DNA from: Aquimarina sp. AU58
GTDB lineage: Bacteria; Bacteroidota; Bacteroidia; Flavobacteriales; Flavobacteriaceae
DNA length: 64,000 nucleotides
Assembly (NCBI RefSeq): GCF_900312745.1
Contig: NZ_OMPD01000006.1
Span: 216,053-280,052 of the forward strand
Reading direction: 5' to 3'
Shown here: positions 51,494 to 59,115 of the stretch, in pieces
How positions within the stretch are numbered: position 1 is the first letter of the stretch
How the letters are laid out: every line of letters begins with the position of its first letter
The notes under the pieces: generated by a model
The model's input: the letters and a program-made list of their open reading frames with translations, nothing else
Database searches by the model: none
What the model was told of the DNA's origin: nothing
Translations under genes and position numbers: made by a program

Positions 51494-51503
51494 TTTTTTA
51501 AAT

Positions 51504-53957
51504 TTAAAATTTATATCGTAATACCGTCCCAAAACTAGCAGGTTGAATCCTGTTAAGATATACAGTACGATACGCATTATATCCAATTTCATTAAAAACA
51601 TTATTTCCGAAAACATCTAAACTTAATTTACTATTAAATTTATACGATGCTTGTACATTTACCGTAGTATATGCTTTTAAGTCAAATGGCCTAACACCAG
51701 GAACGACTCCGGTATGTGTGTAATTTCTAGACCATACATTATGTGGGCGTTCTCCTAGATAGTAAGCTCCAGCACCTAAAGACAGACCTTTTACATATTT
51801 TTGGAAGTTATAACGTACCCAAAAATTTGCTGTATGTCTAGGTGTATTTATAGGACTAGAATTAAAATAATATGATACATGATTTTTATATTTGGCATCT
51901 AAGTAAGAATAACCCCCTATTATTTCTAAATTGGGCAATACTCTACCTATTAATTCTATTTCAACACCACTTCTGGTATCTTCTCCTCCTTGTAAATAAT
52001 ATCCTAAGAAATTACCTGCCGGGTCAATTGCTTGCAAGTTTAAATTTTTACTGTAGGTCGAAAAATAAGTTACGTTAAAACGTAAAGCTTTGTCTAACCA
52101 TACCGATTTAATACCTGTTTCAAATTGATCCCAACGTTCTGTGCCTAACTCTTTGCCATTAATATCCCGGTAAAAAGAAGTCATAGGATTAGAGCTACTG
52201 GCATAGGAACCAAAAATAATAATATTTTCTGTAGGTTTGATATTTAATCCTACTAAAGGATTAAAGGCATCATCTCGTTTTGCTCCAGTCAAACTTCTTC
52301 CTATAAAATTACCTTTAGTTCTTTCTAATGAGGTGTATCGCAATCCTAAAAAGAGATCTACCCATTTGGTAACAGAAATTTTATCCTGGACAGTAAATCC
52401 ATATGACTTTGTTTTAGATCCTGTAGCTCTTGCAGGGTTTGGTGTTACCGTAACCCCATTAGGTAAAATATTATTGATAGGTTGAGTGACATCGATGATA
52501 TCTATATACGTAGGAGGATCATTATCGGGATCACTATCATTATCAGGATAGTTAGCCGTATAAGCCGTATTGTCAAAAGTAGTATTTCTATAATCTATTC
52601 CTGCCTGAAATGTATGTGTTAAAAAACCTGTTTTAATGTCTTTACCAACCAAATCTATTTGTAAAACACTATTTTTATCACTTCTTCCCTGAGCATAATA
52701 CTCTCGATATCTCTGTGTGTTAGGTAGCTCTGGTAATCCAGATCTTCCGCCTCCCTGAAAAGCATAAGAAGTCTCTGCATATGTTTCTAAATCAGAAGCA
52801 AAATATCCAGCTTTTATGCTTAGGTCATCATTTATTTCTCGCTCAAAACGTACTGCATAAGTGGTGTTTACAGAATTATTTCTATCTGATTCGAAACCTA
52901 AAAATTTATCATTTGGTAATTTTAAAATGTTATTTGTTGCATAATCTCCTAAATTAATAGTTCCTTGATCCGGAGTTCTACTATCATCCATATAATCCAT
53001 TTCGAGAACGATAGAAGTTTTTTCATCGGGTTTCCATGCTAGGGAAGGGTTTATATAAAAACGCTCCGAATTCACTTTTACTCTATAACTATCTGCTCTA
53101 TCATATGAACCTGCTACTCTAAAAGCAATGGTTTCTTTTTTGTCTAAAGGACCATAAAAATCAAATGTGGGGCGTACTTTGCCGAAACTGCCAAGTCTTA
53201 AACTTACTTCACCTCCGCTATAAAACTTAGGAGTTTTGGTTACAACATTTATGACTCCTCCTACAGAACCCAAATCACCTCCTAAACCTTGACTAATTGC
53301 AGAAATCCCTTTTAATACCTGAATATTATCAACACCTGCCATATCGGTAATAACACCAACTCCTCTGAAATCTGAATTGATTCTAACTCCATTTTTTAAT
53401 AAAGGAATACCTCTATATCCTCTTAAAGACATACTTTCTCTTATATTTCCGTATGTGGCAAATGTATACACACCAGCAACATTTTTGGTAACCTCGCTTA
53501 TGGTTAATGCATTTTGCTGATCAATAAGTTTATGCGACAGTACAGAAATACTTTGTAACTGCTCATTGGGCTGTAAAGGTAGCCTGGTGAGTGTTTCTAA
53601 TTTTTCTGCTCTTTTATTTCTAGAGCCAAAAAGTTCAACCTCTTCTAACTGAGTATCATTTTGCAATACAAAAATAAGACTCGATATATCTCCTGATATA
53701 GCTGTCTTTTGACTAAGTTCGGTATATCCAACAGCACTGGCTACTATCTCATGAGTGGCAAAAGGAACATTGGTAATCGTAAAAGTCCCATCTTCTTGTG
53801 CTTGTGCACCTAGGCTAGATCCTTTAATAAAAACATTTGCATAAGGAATCGCTTCATTAGATTCACTTTTTACAACACCTTGTATAGTGGCTTGACCATA
53901 CATTAAATTTAAACTACATAGAAGTAGCAATAGGGGTAATTTTTTAATGACTGACAT
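51504..53957 (-). CDS. TonB-dependent siderophore receptor
   Basis: 817-aa outer-membrane receptor. Signal peptide (KKLPLLLLLCSLNLMYGQ), CarboxypepD_reg-like domain (about 22-98: IQGVVKSESNEAIPYANVFI), plug (about 120-235: SVLSHKLIDQQNALTISEV, MSLRGYRGIPLLKNGVRIN, QVLKGISAISQGLGG, GGVINVVTKTP) and barrel ending in FGTVLRYKF. The sequence style is that of FhuA/FoxA-type ferric-siderophore receptors. It follows the DUF6607 gene by 48 bp under the conserved iron-type promoter region and precedes a periplasmic reductase system, which supports reduction-based iron release. Confidence 0.92.
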   Translation of the reverse strand: MSVIKKLPLLLLLCSLNLMYGQATIQGVVKSESNEAIPYANVFIKGSSLGAQAQEDGTFTITNVPFATHEIVASAVGYTELSQKTAISGDISSLIFVLQNDTQLEEVELFGSRNKRAEKLETLTRLPLQPNEQLQSISVLSHKLIDQQNALTISEVTKNVAGVYTFATYGNIRESMSLRGYRGIPLLKNGVRINSDFRGVGVITDMAGVDNIQVLKGISAISQGLGGDLGSVGGVINVVTKTPKFYSGGEVSLRLGSFGKVRPTFDFYGPLDKKETIAFRVAGSYDRADSYRVKVNSERFYINPSLAWKPDEKTSIVLEMDYMDDSRTPDQGTINLGDYATNNILKLPNDKFLGFESDRNNSVNTTYAVRFEREINDDLSIKAGYFASDLETYAETSYAFQGGGRSGLPELPNTQRYREYYAQGRSDKNSVLQIDLVGKDIKTGFLTHTFQAGIDYRNTTFDNTAYTANYPDNDSDPDNDPPTYIDIIDVTQPINNILPNGVTVTPNPARATGSKTKSYGFTVQDKISVTKWVDLFLGLRYTSLERTKGNFIGRSLTGAKRDDAFNPLVGLNIKPTENIIIFGSYASSSNPMTSFYRDINGKELGTERWDQFETGIKSVWLDKALRFNVTYFSTYSKNLNLQAIDPAGNFLGYYLQGGEDTRSGVEIELIGRVLPNLEIIGGYSYLDAKYKNHVSYYFNSSPINTPRHTANFWVRYNFQKYVKGLSLGAGAYYLGERPHNVWSRNYTHTGVVPGVRPFDLKAYTTVNVQASYKFNSKLSLDVFGNNVFNEIGYNAYRTVYLNRIQPASFGTVLRYKF

Positions 53958-54005
53958 GATTATATTATATATTTATTGTGGTTGTGGTTGCGGTCATGAT
54001 TATTC

Positions 54006-54911
54006 TTATTGAACTACAAAAGATTCAATGACTTTATTAATATCTTGTTCTTTTGTGTATTCATCAGAAAATAAATGCTTGTATAGTGGTTTATTATCGA
54101 CTTTAGCTTCTAATACTAAATTGGCATTTCTACTAAAAACCTTTTTCCATTTATTACGAACCAAAGCCCATTTTTGGTTGTTTTCTTTCCACCAATTTGC
54201 AGCGGCTTTACATCTACTATCATCTACTTTTACATAAGTATTATACCCTTTCTCCTTAGCCAAAATAACATCGGCCTTGCCTGCTTCCCGTATTACTTTA
54301 TCATTATTTTGATCGTGGATCCAACCGTCTTTAGTAATCTCATGTCTGTTTCCTCTAACAGTTACATTATAATCACTTCTTTTAGTGTATTCTCGTCTTG
54401 GTAGTGGAGCATCTGTTCTGTTTTCCCAAAAACTTTTTCCATCTACATGTACCCAGGTTGCAGAACCTTCATAGCGAGGACTATCGTCTACCTGATATAC
54501 TTTTTGAGTCCATTGCCCTTTTACCTCAGATTCAGGCTTACTTTCATAATTCCAGGAATTATTACCGTTAAACATATAGAAATCGGTGTTTTCATATATC
54601 CAATCTTGTCGCCAATGTTTTACAATATGAGGTTTTGAAGGATCCCCTACTTGTAATAGATGCTGAATAGAAACTTTGTTTTTATCCTCTTCAACCAATT
54701 GAGCCCATTCTAACCCTTTGGCAATTTTTGTTTTTGAAGGTTTGTAAAGAGAATCATTACTATATTGAAAGGTTTCTGCAAAATTGAAGGTTACTTCATA
54801 GCAACCGCACATTTTTTTTATAGCATTTTTATCCTGCTTTTTCTTACCCTGCGCAGTTATCGTACATACTGCAACTAATAGTAAAAGTGATGAAAGTGTT
54901 AATCGTTTCAT
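54006..54911 (-). CDS. DUF6607-family secreted protein
   Basis: 301-aa exported protein (signal RLTLSSLLLLVAVCTITAQG) matching the DUF6607 family: MCGCYEVTFNFAETFQY, KHWRQDWIYENTDFYMF, WTQKVYQVDDSPRYEGSATW and the basic-aromatic stretch FWENRTDAPLPRREYTKR. Function is unknown; the family usually neighbours TonB receptors and PepSY proteins, as here. First gene of the iron operon that runs down to 47290. Its upstream region carries the TTATTTAGATT/AATCTAAATA operator pair (54941-55004). Confidence 0.82.
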   Translation of the reverse strand: MKRLTLSSLLLLVAVCTITAQGKKKQDKNAIKKMCGCYEVTFNFAETFQYSNDSLYKPSKTKIAKGLEWAQLVEEDKNKVSIQHLLQVGDPSKPHIVKHWRQDWIYENTDFYMFNGNNSWNYESKPESEVKGQWTQKVYQVDDSPRYEGSATWVHVDGKSFWENRTDAPLPRREYTKRSDYNVTVRGNRHEITKDGWIHDQNNDKVIREAGKADVILAKEKGYNTYVKVDDSRCKAAANWWKENNQKWALVRNKWKKVFSRNANLVLEAKVDNKPLYKHLFSDEYTKEQDINKVIESFVVQ

Positions 54912-54940
54912 TTTTGAATATTTTAAAAAATTACTAATCC

Positions 54941-55004
54941 TTATTTAGATTGAATTAAAATAGTTATATATTTGTTGCAAATTTATTAAGAATGAATCTA
55001 AATA
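54941..55004. promoter_or_regulatory. Fur-like operator pair, probably divergent promoters
   Basis: TTATTTAGATT (54941-54951) and AATCTAAATA (54995-55004) form an inverted pair around TATATTTG (54967-54974), a perfect + strand -7 box. The distance from the first arm to the -7 box (26 bp) equals that at the heme-receptor promoter. The leftward gene cluster starting at 54911 must also be served from here. A further inverted unit AATCTA/TAGATT overlaps 54995-55014. Confidence 0.6.
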
Positions 55005-55260
55005 GAAATAGATTTTAGCTTTATTTTTTATTTTTTTACCTCAATTTCATTTTCACGTAAAAAGGATAATAGATATACATCATAGAGGATGTACTAGTAA
55101 TTATGATAAACCTCATTTTATCAAGGTCGTCAATGAGAGTGTTAAAAGGGGGAATCAGAAATTAGAGAATACTTTATTAAAATAGTAAAACGTGTTTTTT
55201 GTTTTATAACCATAGTGTTAATGTAAACTCTCCATATCAAAGGATATGGAGAGTTTTTTT
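54981..55260 (+). ncRNA. Candidate iron-regulated small RNA or short mRNA
   Basis: A + strand promoter of the Fur-like type (-7 box 54967-54974) is followed about 250 bp later by a perfect intrinsic terminator: AAACTCTCCATATC (55225-55238), loop AAAG, GATATGGAGAGTTT (55243-55256), then T to 55260. All genes from 41327 leftward of here that lie nearby (47290-54911) run on the other strand, so the terminator must serve a + transcript starting close by. The start at 54981 is estimated from the -7 box. Only tiny frames occur inside (for example 20 codons from an ATG near 55102). A regulatory RNA is the simplest reading. Confidence 0.45.
55225..55260 (+). terminator. Intrinsic terminator of the candidate small RNA
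   Basis: Perfect 14-bp stem with tetraloop AAAG and a 3' T run; on the other strand no T run follows, so the direction is +. Confidence 0.85.
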
Positions 55261-55495
55261 ATCCTTAAGGATAAAAATAGCAGTAGAAACTTAAGCTGTA
55301 GCGCTTATATAGAGGTAATTATCAATAAATCATATTTTCTGAGTTTTAGCTTAATTTTTATACCACCATTCTCTTGCAAACTGTACACTAGTAATTAGTC
55401 CGTTTTTTACTTCATAAATGGACAAGTATAATTATTCATAATCATAAAAACCTATAAAGTGCTGATAATAATATAGGTGAAAGATTTGGGTGAAA

Positions 55496-55536
55496 AATAA
55501 GAAACCTGTAAATCAATTATTTACAGGTTTCTTATT
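55496..55536 (-). terminator. Intrinsic terminator after the 55584 gene
   Basis: Perfect 18-bp stem AATAAGAAACCTGTAAAT (55496-55513) / ATTTACAGGTTTCTTATT (55519-55536), loop CAATT, with T-rich sequence on the minus-strand 3' side. Confidence 0.8.
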
Positions 55537-55541
55537 TGTTT

Positions 55542-55574
55542 TGGGCGGACAGAGAGATTCAAACTCTCTCACCT
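55542..55574 (-). pseudogene. tRNA-Leu 3' fragment (relic)
   Basis: Read on the minus strand, AGGTGAGAGAGTTTGAATC then TCTCTGTCCGCCCA looks like the variable-arm edge, T-arm and 3' acceptor half of a tRNA. It aligns with the intact tRNA-Leu at 56284-56365 (AGGTGTGAGAGTTCGAGTC, TCTCCGCCCGCA) with several differences. The 5' half, including the anticodon arm, is absent. It may be a leftover of integration or tRNA gene duplication. Confidence 0.55.
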
Positions 55575-55583
55575 AAGATTTTG

Positions 55584-55931
55584 TTAGTTATCAACTACTT
55601 TGCTTTCTGTCATCTTTATATCGATAAGAATTAAACGTTTTTTGTATTGTTTCACTTGTGTATCCTTGCTTACAATTTCTATGTTATCAATTTCATAAGT
55701 AATTATAAACTCTTTTCCTGTAAGTTTTTTTGTTCTTAAATCATACTTAGAGATCGCTTTTTTACTTACAAAAGTAAATTCGAGCACCTTTCCTGTATCC
55801 TTATTAGTAAAATAATACGCTTTATCAGATTGTCCGCTATAGGTTACCTGTGCTTCTACGATATCATTATTATCTATAGAGGTAAAACTAGCTGTTAATA
55901 CTACTACTAAAATTAAAAGAATCTTTTTCAT
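55584..55931 (-). CDS. Small secreted protein of unknown function
   Basis: 115-aa protein with an N-terminal signal peptide (KILLILVVVLTASFTSI). The mature part is beta-strand rich and basic (AQVTYSGQSDKAYYFTNKDTG, KVLEFTFVSKKAISKYDLRT) and ends SKVVDN. No family recognised. Monocistronic, with its own terminator at 55496-55536. The upstream gap 55932-56251 holds no gene. Confidence 0.65.
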   Translation of the reverse strand: MKKILLILVVVLTASFTSIDNNDIVEAQVTYSGQSDKAYYFTNKDTGKVLEFTFVSKKAISKYDLRTKKLTGKEFIITYEIDNIEIVSKDTQVKQYKKRLILIDIKMTESKVVDN

Positions 55932-56251
55932 TGTATAATATGGTTTTATTGTTATATATATTGAGACACCAAAAGATAAACAAAGTCACTAATAATTCCA
56001 ATAAAAAAACTCTTTAAGAGTAGACGTAAAATACGTTCTAATTTTTTTTCGTTTAATGAAAAGCGATTTAACAATCAATAAAGCAGAAAGCCTTCTAGGC
56101 TTGTTTATAAATTGTCTCACCTTTTTCTAATCGGCACCACTCCTAATTAAAATCTAAATTGTAATCGCGTTGAGTGCGATTTTTGTTAGTGTTTCTCGAT
56201 AAGTCGGTTTTGTGTTAACTTATTTAAGGGCAAGACAAACCTAAACAAAAA

Positions 56252-56275
56252 AAGCTTCTCGATTAAGAGAAGCTT
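56252..56275 (-). terminator. Intrinsic terminator of the tRNA-Leu gene
   Basis: Stem AAGCTTCTC / GAGAAGCTT around GATTAA, with T runs on both sides; lies 9 bp past the tRNA 3' end. Confidence 0.85.
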
Positions 56276-56283
56276 TTTTGCTG

Positions 56284-56365
56284 TGCGGGCGGAGAGACTC
56301 GAACTCTCACACCTCGCGGCACTAGATCCTAAGTCTAGCGTGTCTACCAATTCCACCACGCCCGC
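56284..56365 (-). tRNA. tRNA-Leu (anticodon UAG)
   Basis: 82-nt class II tRNA. Acceptor stem GCGGGCG / CGCCCGC with discriminator A; D-arm TGGTGGAATTGGTAGACACG; anticodon stem CTAGA/TCTAG with loop CTTAGGA giving anticodon UAG; variable arm TGCCGCGAGGTGT-like; T-loop in GAGAGTTCGAGTCTCTC. CCA is not encoded. Confidence 0.95.
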
Positions 56366-56535
56366 ATTAATACTTTTACAATACTTAGGACTTTCTGTAA
56401 AAGCGAGTGCAAATATACATATTCCTTATAAATCTCAAAGAACTTAAATTATTTTTTTTAAAGAATATGAAAAGTAATACATAACAATTTAAGAAACGAG
56501 GATATTTTCTTTAGAATCCCTTCGTTTTTTGGGAG

Positions 56536-57225
56536 CTACAATTCTGATTTTAGTTGATTAATCAATGCTTTGGATGCTTCGGTATTCATAGCTTTTAATT
56601 CTTCTATCATTTTCAATTTAGTTGCCTTAGAATATTGATGAGGTTGATTTTCTGCCGTAAAATCATAACCCGCTTCAGCAAATAATTGATCCGACCATTT
56701 ATTACGAATACAATCTATAATTAAATGAATACGATCGGTTGCTCCTTTGTTTTCTACCCGATGTGGTAGATTAAAGTTTCCGTACCAGCATTCGCCAACG
56801 GCCATAGTTACTTCTTGATGATGTATATAAAAATGAACATCCCGATTTGTAGTGATCGGAATATGAACTCTAAAACTTCCATCCTCATATCCCAAATTAT
56901 GATCTGTATGTTCTTTTATGCTACTATTAGGAGAAAGATTGAGTAGGCGAATAGATTCTTTTTCACACTCAAAAAGTGCAGTTATTTCCTTAAAATAAGG
57001 ACAGTGATCTAATAGAGAAGTATTCTTGTAATTATGAGCACCAGATGAGTGCGCATAAATTTGATTCATATCTCCATTAAGAGATCTAAGCGCAATAGAT
57101 TTCCAATTACCAGAATAATCACTGGTATTGAAATGAGAAGTAAAAGAATAGGATTGACAATGTTTTAAGTCTTCCAGAAGGCGATTTTCAGAAAATAAAA
57201 AAGGAAGTTTCAAAAATGCATTCAT
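56536..57225 (-). CDS. Aspartyl/asparaginyl beta-hydroxylase-like 2-oxoglutarate oxygenase
   Basis: 229-aa cytoplasmic protein of the Asp/Asn hydroxylase (cupin-fold, Fe(II)/2-oxoglutarate) family. Residues about 85-180 carry LNLSPNSSIKEHTDHNLGYEDG (first metal His), VHIPITTNRDVHFYIH and GECWYGNFNLPHRVENKG (second His), then RIHLIID with the cosubstrate Arg. Substrate unknown. A C-terminal helical tail (KMIEELKAMNTEASKALI) extends beyond the fold. It diverges from the M20 dipeptidase gene (78 bp). Confidence 0.85.
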   Translation of the reverse strand: MNAFLKLPFLFSENRLLEDLKHCQSYSFTSHFNTSDYSGNWKSIALRSLNGDMNQIYAHSSGAHNYKNTSLLDHCPYFKEITALFECEKESIRLLNLSPNSSIKEHTDHNLGYEDGSFRVHIPITTNRDVHFYIHHQEVTMAVGECWYGNFNLPHRVENKGATDRIHLIIDCIRNKWSDQLFAEAGYDFTAENQPHQYSKATKLKMIEELKAMNTEASKALINQLKSEL

Positions 57226-57303
57226 ATTAACAGATATACTTAAATAGAGAACAACTAATTTACTTCATTTTTACTACTTTTAGGCGAAAATAAACTCAGA
57301 TTC

Positions 57304-58692
57304 ATGCAAAATATACAATCTTACGTTCAAGAACATAAAGATCGATTTATAGATGAGCTTTTCGAGCTACTTAAAATTCCATCTGTTAGTGCAGATACAG
57401 CATATAAAGATGATGTAATCAAAACAGCATCAGAAATTAGCAAAAGCCTTAAAAATGCTGGATGTGATGCCGTAGAAATATGCGAAACTCCAGGATATCC
57501 GATAGTATATGGAGAAAAAATTATAGATAAAAACCTTCCGACAATATTGGTTTATGGGCATTATGATGTACAACCAGCTGACCCAATAGAGTTATGGGAT
57601 AGCCCTCCTTTTGAACCTGTAATTAAAAAGACAGAGATCCATCCCGAAGGAGCCATTTTTGCCAGAGGATCTTGTGATGATAAAGGGCAGATGTATATGC
57701 ACGTAAAGGCATTAGAAATTATGACCAAAACGAACCAGTTGCCGTGTAATGTTAAATTTATGATCGAAGGAGAAGAAGAGGTAGGAAGTAAAAGTTTAAG
57801 TTGGTTTGTAGAACGTAATCAGGATAAACTAGCTAATGATGTAATCTTAATTAGTGATACAGGAATGATCGCTCAGGATGTCCCTTCTATTACTACCGGA
57901 TTAAGAGGACTAAGTTATGTCGAAGTCGAAGTAACAGGACCCAATAGAGATTTACATAGTGGTTTGTATGGCGGTGCGGTTGCAAACCCCATCAATATAT
58001 TGACTAAGATGATTGCTTCTTTACACGATGAAAATAATCATATTACTATTCCGGGTTTTTATGATAAAGTCGAAAACCTTTCTACAGAAGAAAGAGCAGA
58101 AATGGCAAAAGCACCTTTCTCTCTTGATGGATATAAAAAATCATTAGATATTAATGCAGTGTACGGAGAAGAAGGATATACGACCAATGAACGCAATTCT
58201 ATTCGACCGACATTAGATGTGAACGGAATCTGGGGTGGCTATACAGGAGAAGGAGCAAAGACAGTTATTGCCAGTAAGGCTTATGCCAAAATTTCTATGC
58301 GTTTGGTTCCTAATCAAGATTGGGAAGAAATCACAGAATTATTCAAAAATCACTTTGTAAGCATAGCACCAGATGCAGTAACGGTAAAAGTAACTCCGCA
58401 TCATGGTGGGCAAGGCTATGTAACCCCAATAGATAATATTGGATATAGAGCAGCTAGTAAAGCATATCAGGATACCTTTGGTAAAACACCAATACCACAA
58501 CGTAGCGGGGGTAGTATTCCTATTGTTTCTTTATTCGAAAAAGAATTAAAAAGTAAAACAATCCTAATGGGATTTGGCCTAGATAGTGATGCAATACACT
58601 CTCCTAATGAACATTTTGGAGTATGGAATTACTTAAAAGGAATAGAAACGATCCCACACTTCTATAAATATTTTACCGAACTAAGTAAGTAA
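57304..58692 (+). CDS. M20 family dipeptidase
   Basis: 462-aa cytosolic zinc dipeptidase of the ArgE/DapE/ACY1/CPG2 superfamily, carnosinase-like. Metal motifs: VYGHYDVQPADP (H, D), RGSCDDKGQMYMHVKAL (bridging D), MIEGEEEVGSKSL (catalytic and metal E), LISDTGMI and, near the end, IHSPNEHFGVWNY (His). The dimerisation domain includes DLHSGLYGGAVANPINIL. Full length. It hydrolyses dipeptides and may complete peptide use begun by the secreted proteases, though no shared control is visible. Confidence 0.95.
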   Translation: MQNIQSYVQEHKDRFIDELFELLKIPSVSADTAYKDDVIKTASEISKSLKNAGCDAVEICETPGYPIVYGEKIIDKNLPTILVYGHYDVQPADPIELWDSPPFEPVIKKTEIHPEGAIFARGSCDDKGQMYMHVKALEIMTKTNQLPCNVKFMIEGEEEVGSKSLSWFVERNQDKLANDVILISDTGMIAQDVPSITTGLRGLSYVEVEVTGPNRDLHSGLYGGAVANPINILTKMIASLHDENNHITIPGFYDKVENLSTEERAEMAKAPFSLDGYKKSLDINAVYGEEGYTTNERNSIRPTLDVNGIWGGYTGEGAKTVIASKAYAKISMRLVPNQDWEEITELFKNHFVSIAPDAVTVKVTPHHGGQGYVTPIDNIGYRAASKAYQDTFGKTPIPQRSGGSIPIVSLFEKELKSKTILMGFGLDSDAIHSPNEHFGVWNYLKGIETIPHFYKYFTELSK

Positions 58693-59115
58693 GGCTCTTA
58701 CATATATTAAAATAATAATAGCGTTACCCTGATTTATTAATCAGGGTCGGGCTATTCGTTATATCTTTTTTGCTATCACTCGAGCGTCTTTTTTAGAAGT
58801 TTTAGGGTCACAAAAAAGGATGCCACTACTATCCCTAACGTATACAAAAAAAGATTTCATTAAATCCAAATTATGTAACCTTTAGTGCTATGTAAATTAC
58901 TGATAATGAATGAAATGACTTACATAAAAATTATGATTCACACATTTTAACACCTTTTGTCGAAAACATGAAATATCTATTTTTTCTACTTTTTTTTAAT
59001 CGTAAATTTAAGGTAACAAAATCCCCTTAATTTCTATTTTTAAAGTTTTATCGTAAACATTGATTTGATTAATACAAATTCTTAAAATCAATTTTTAATA
59101 TTAAAAAATAGTACG
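58693..59115. other. Intergenic region with a perfect hairpin
   Basis: A 9-bp hairpin ACCCTGATT-TATT-AATCAGGGT (58726-58747) follows the dipeptidase gene; it lacks a T run but may end transcription. The remaining 370 bp are AT-rich with no reading frame of note and must contain the curlin-gene promoter. Confidence 0.45.
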
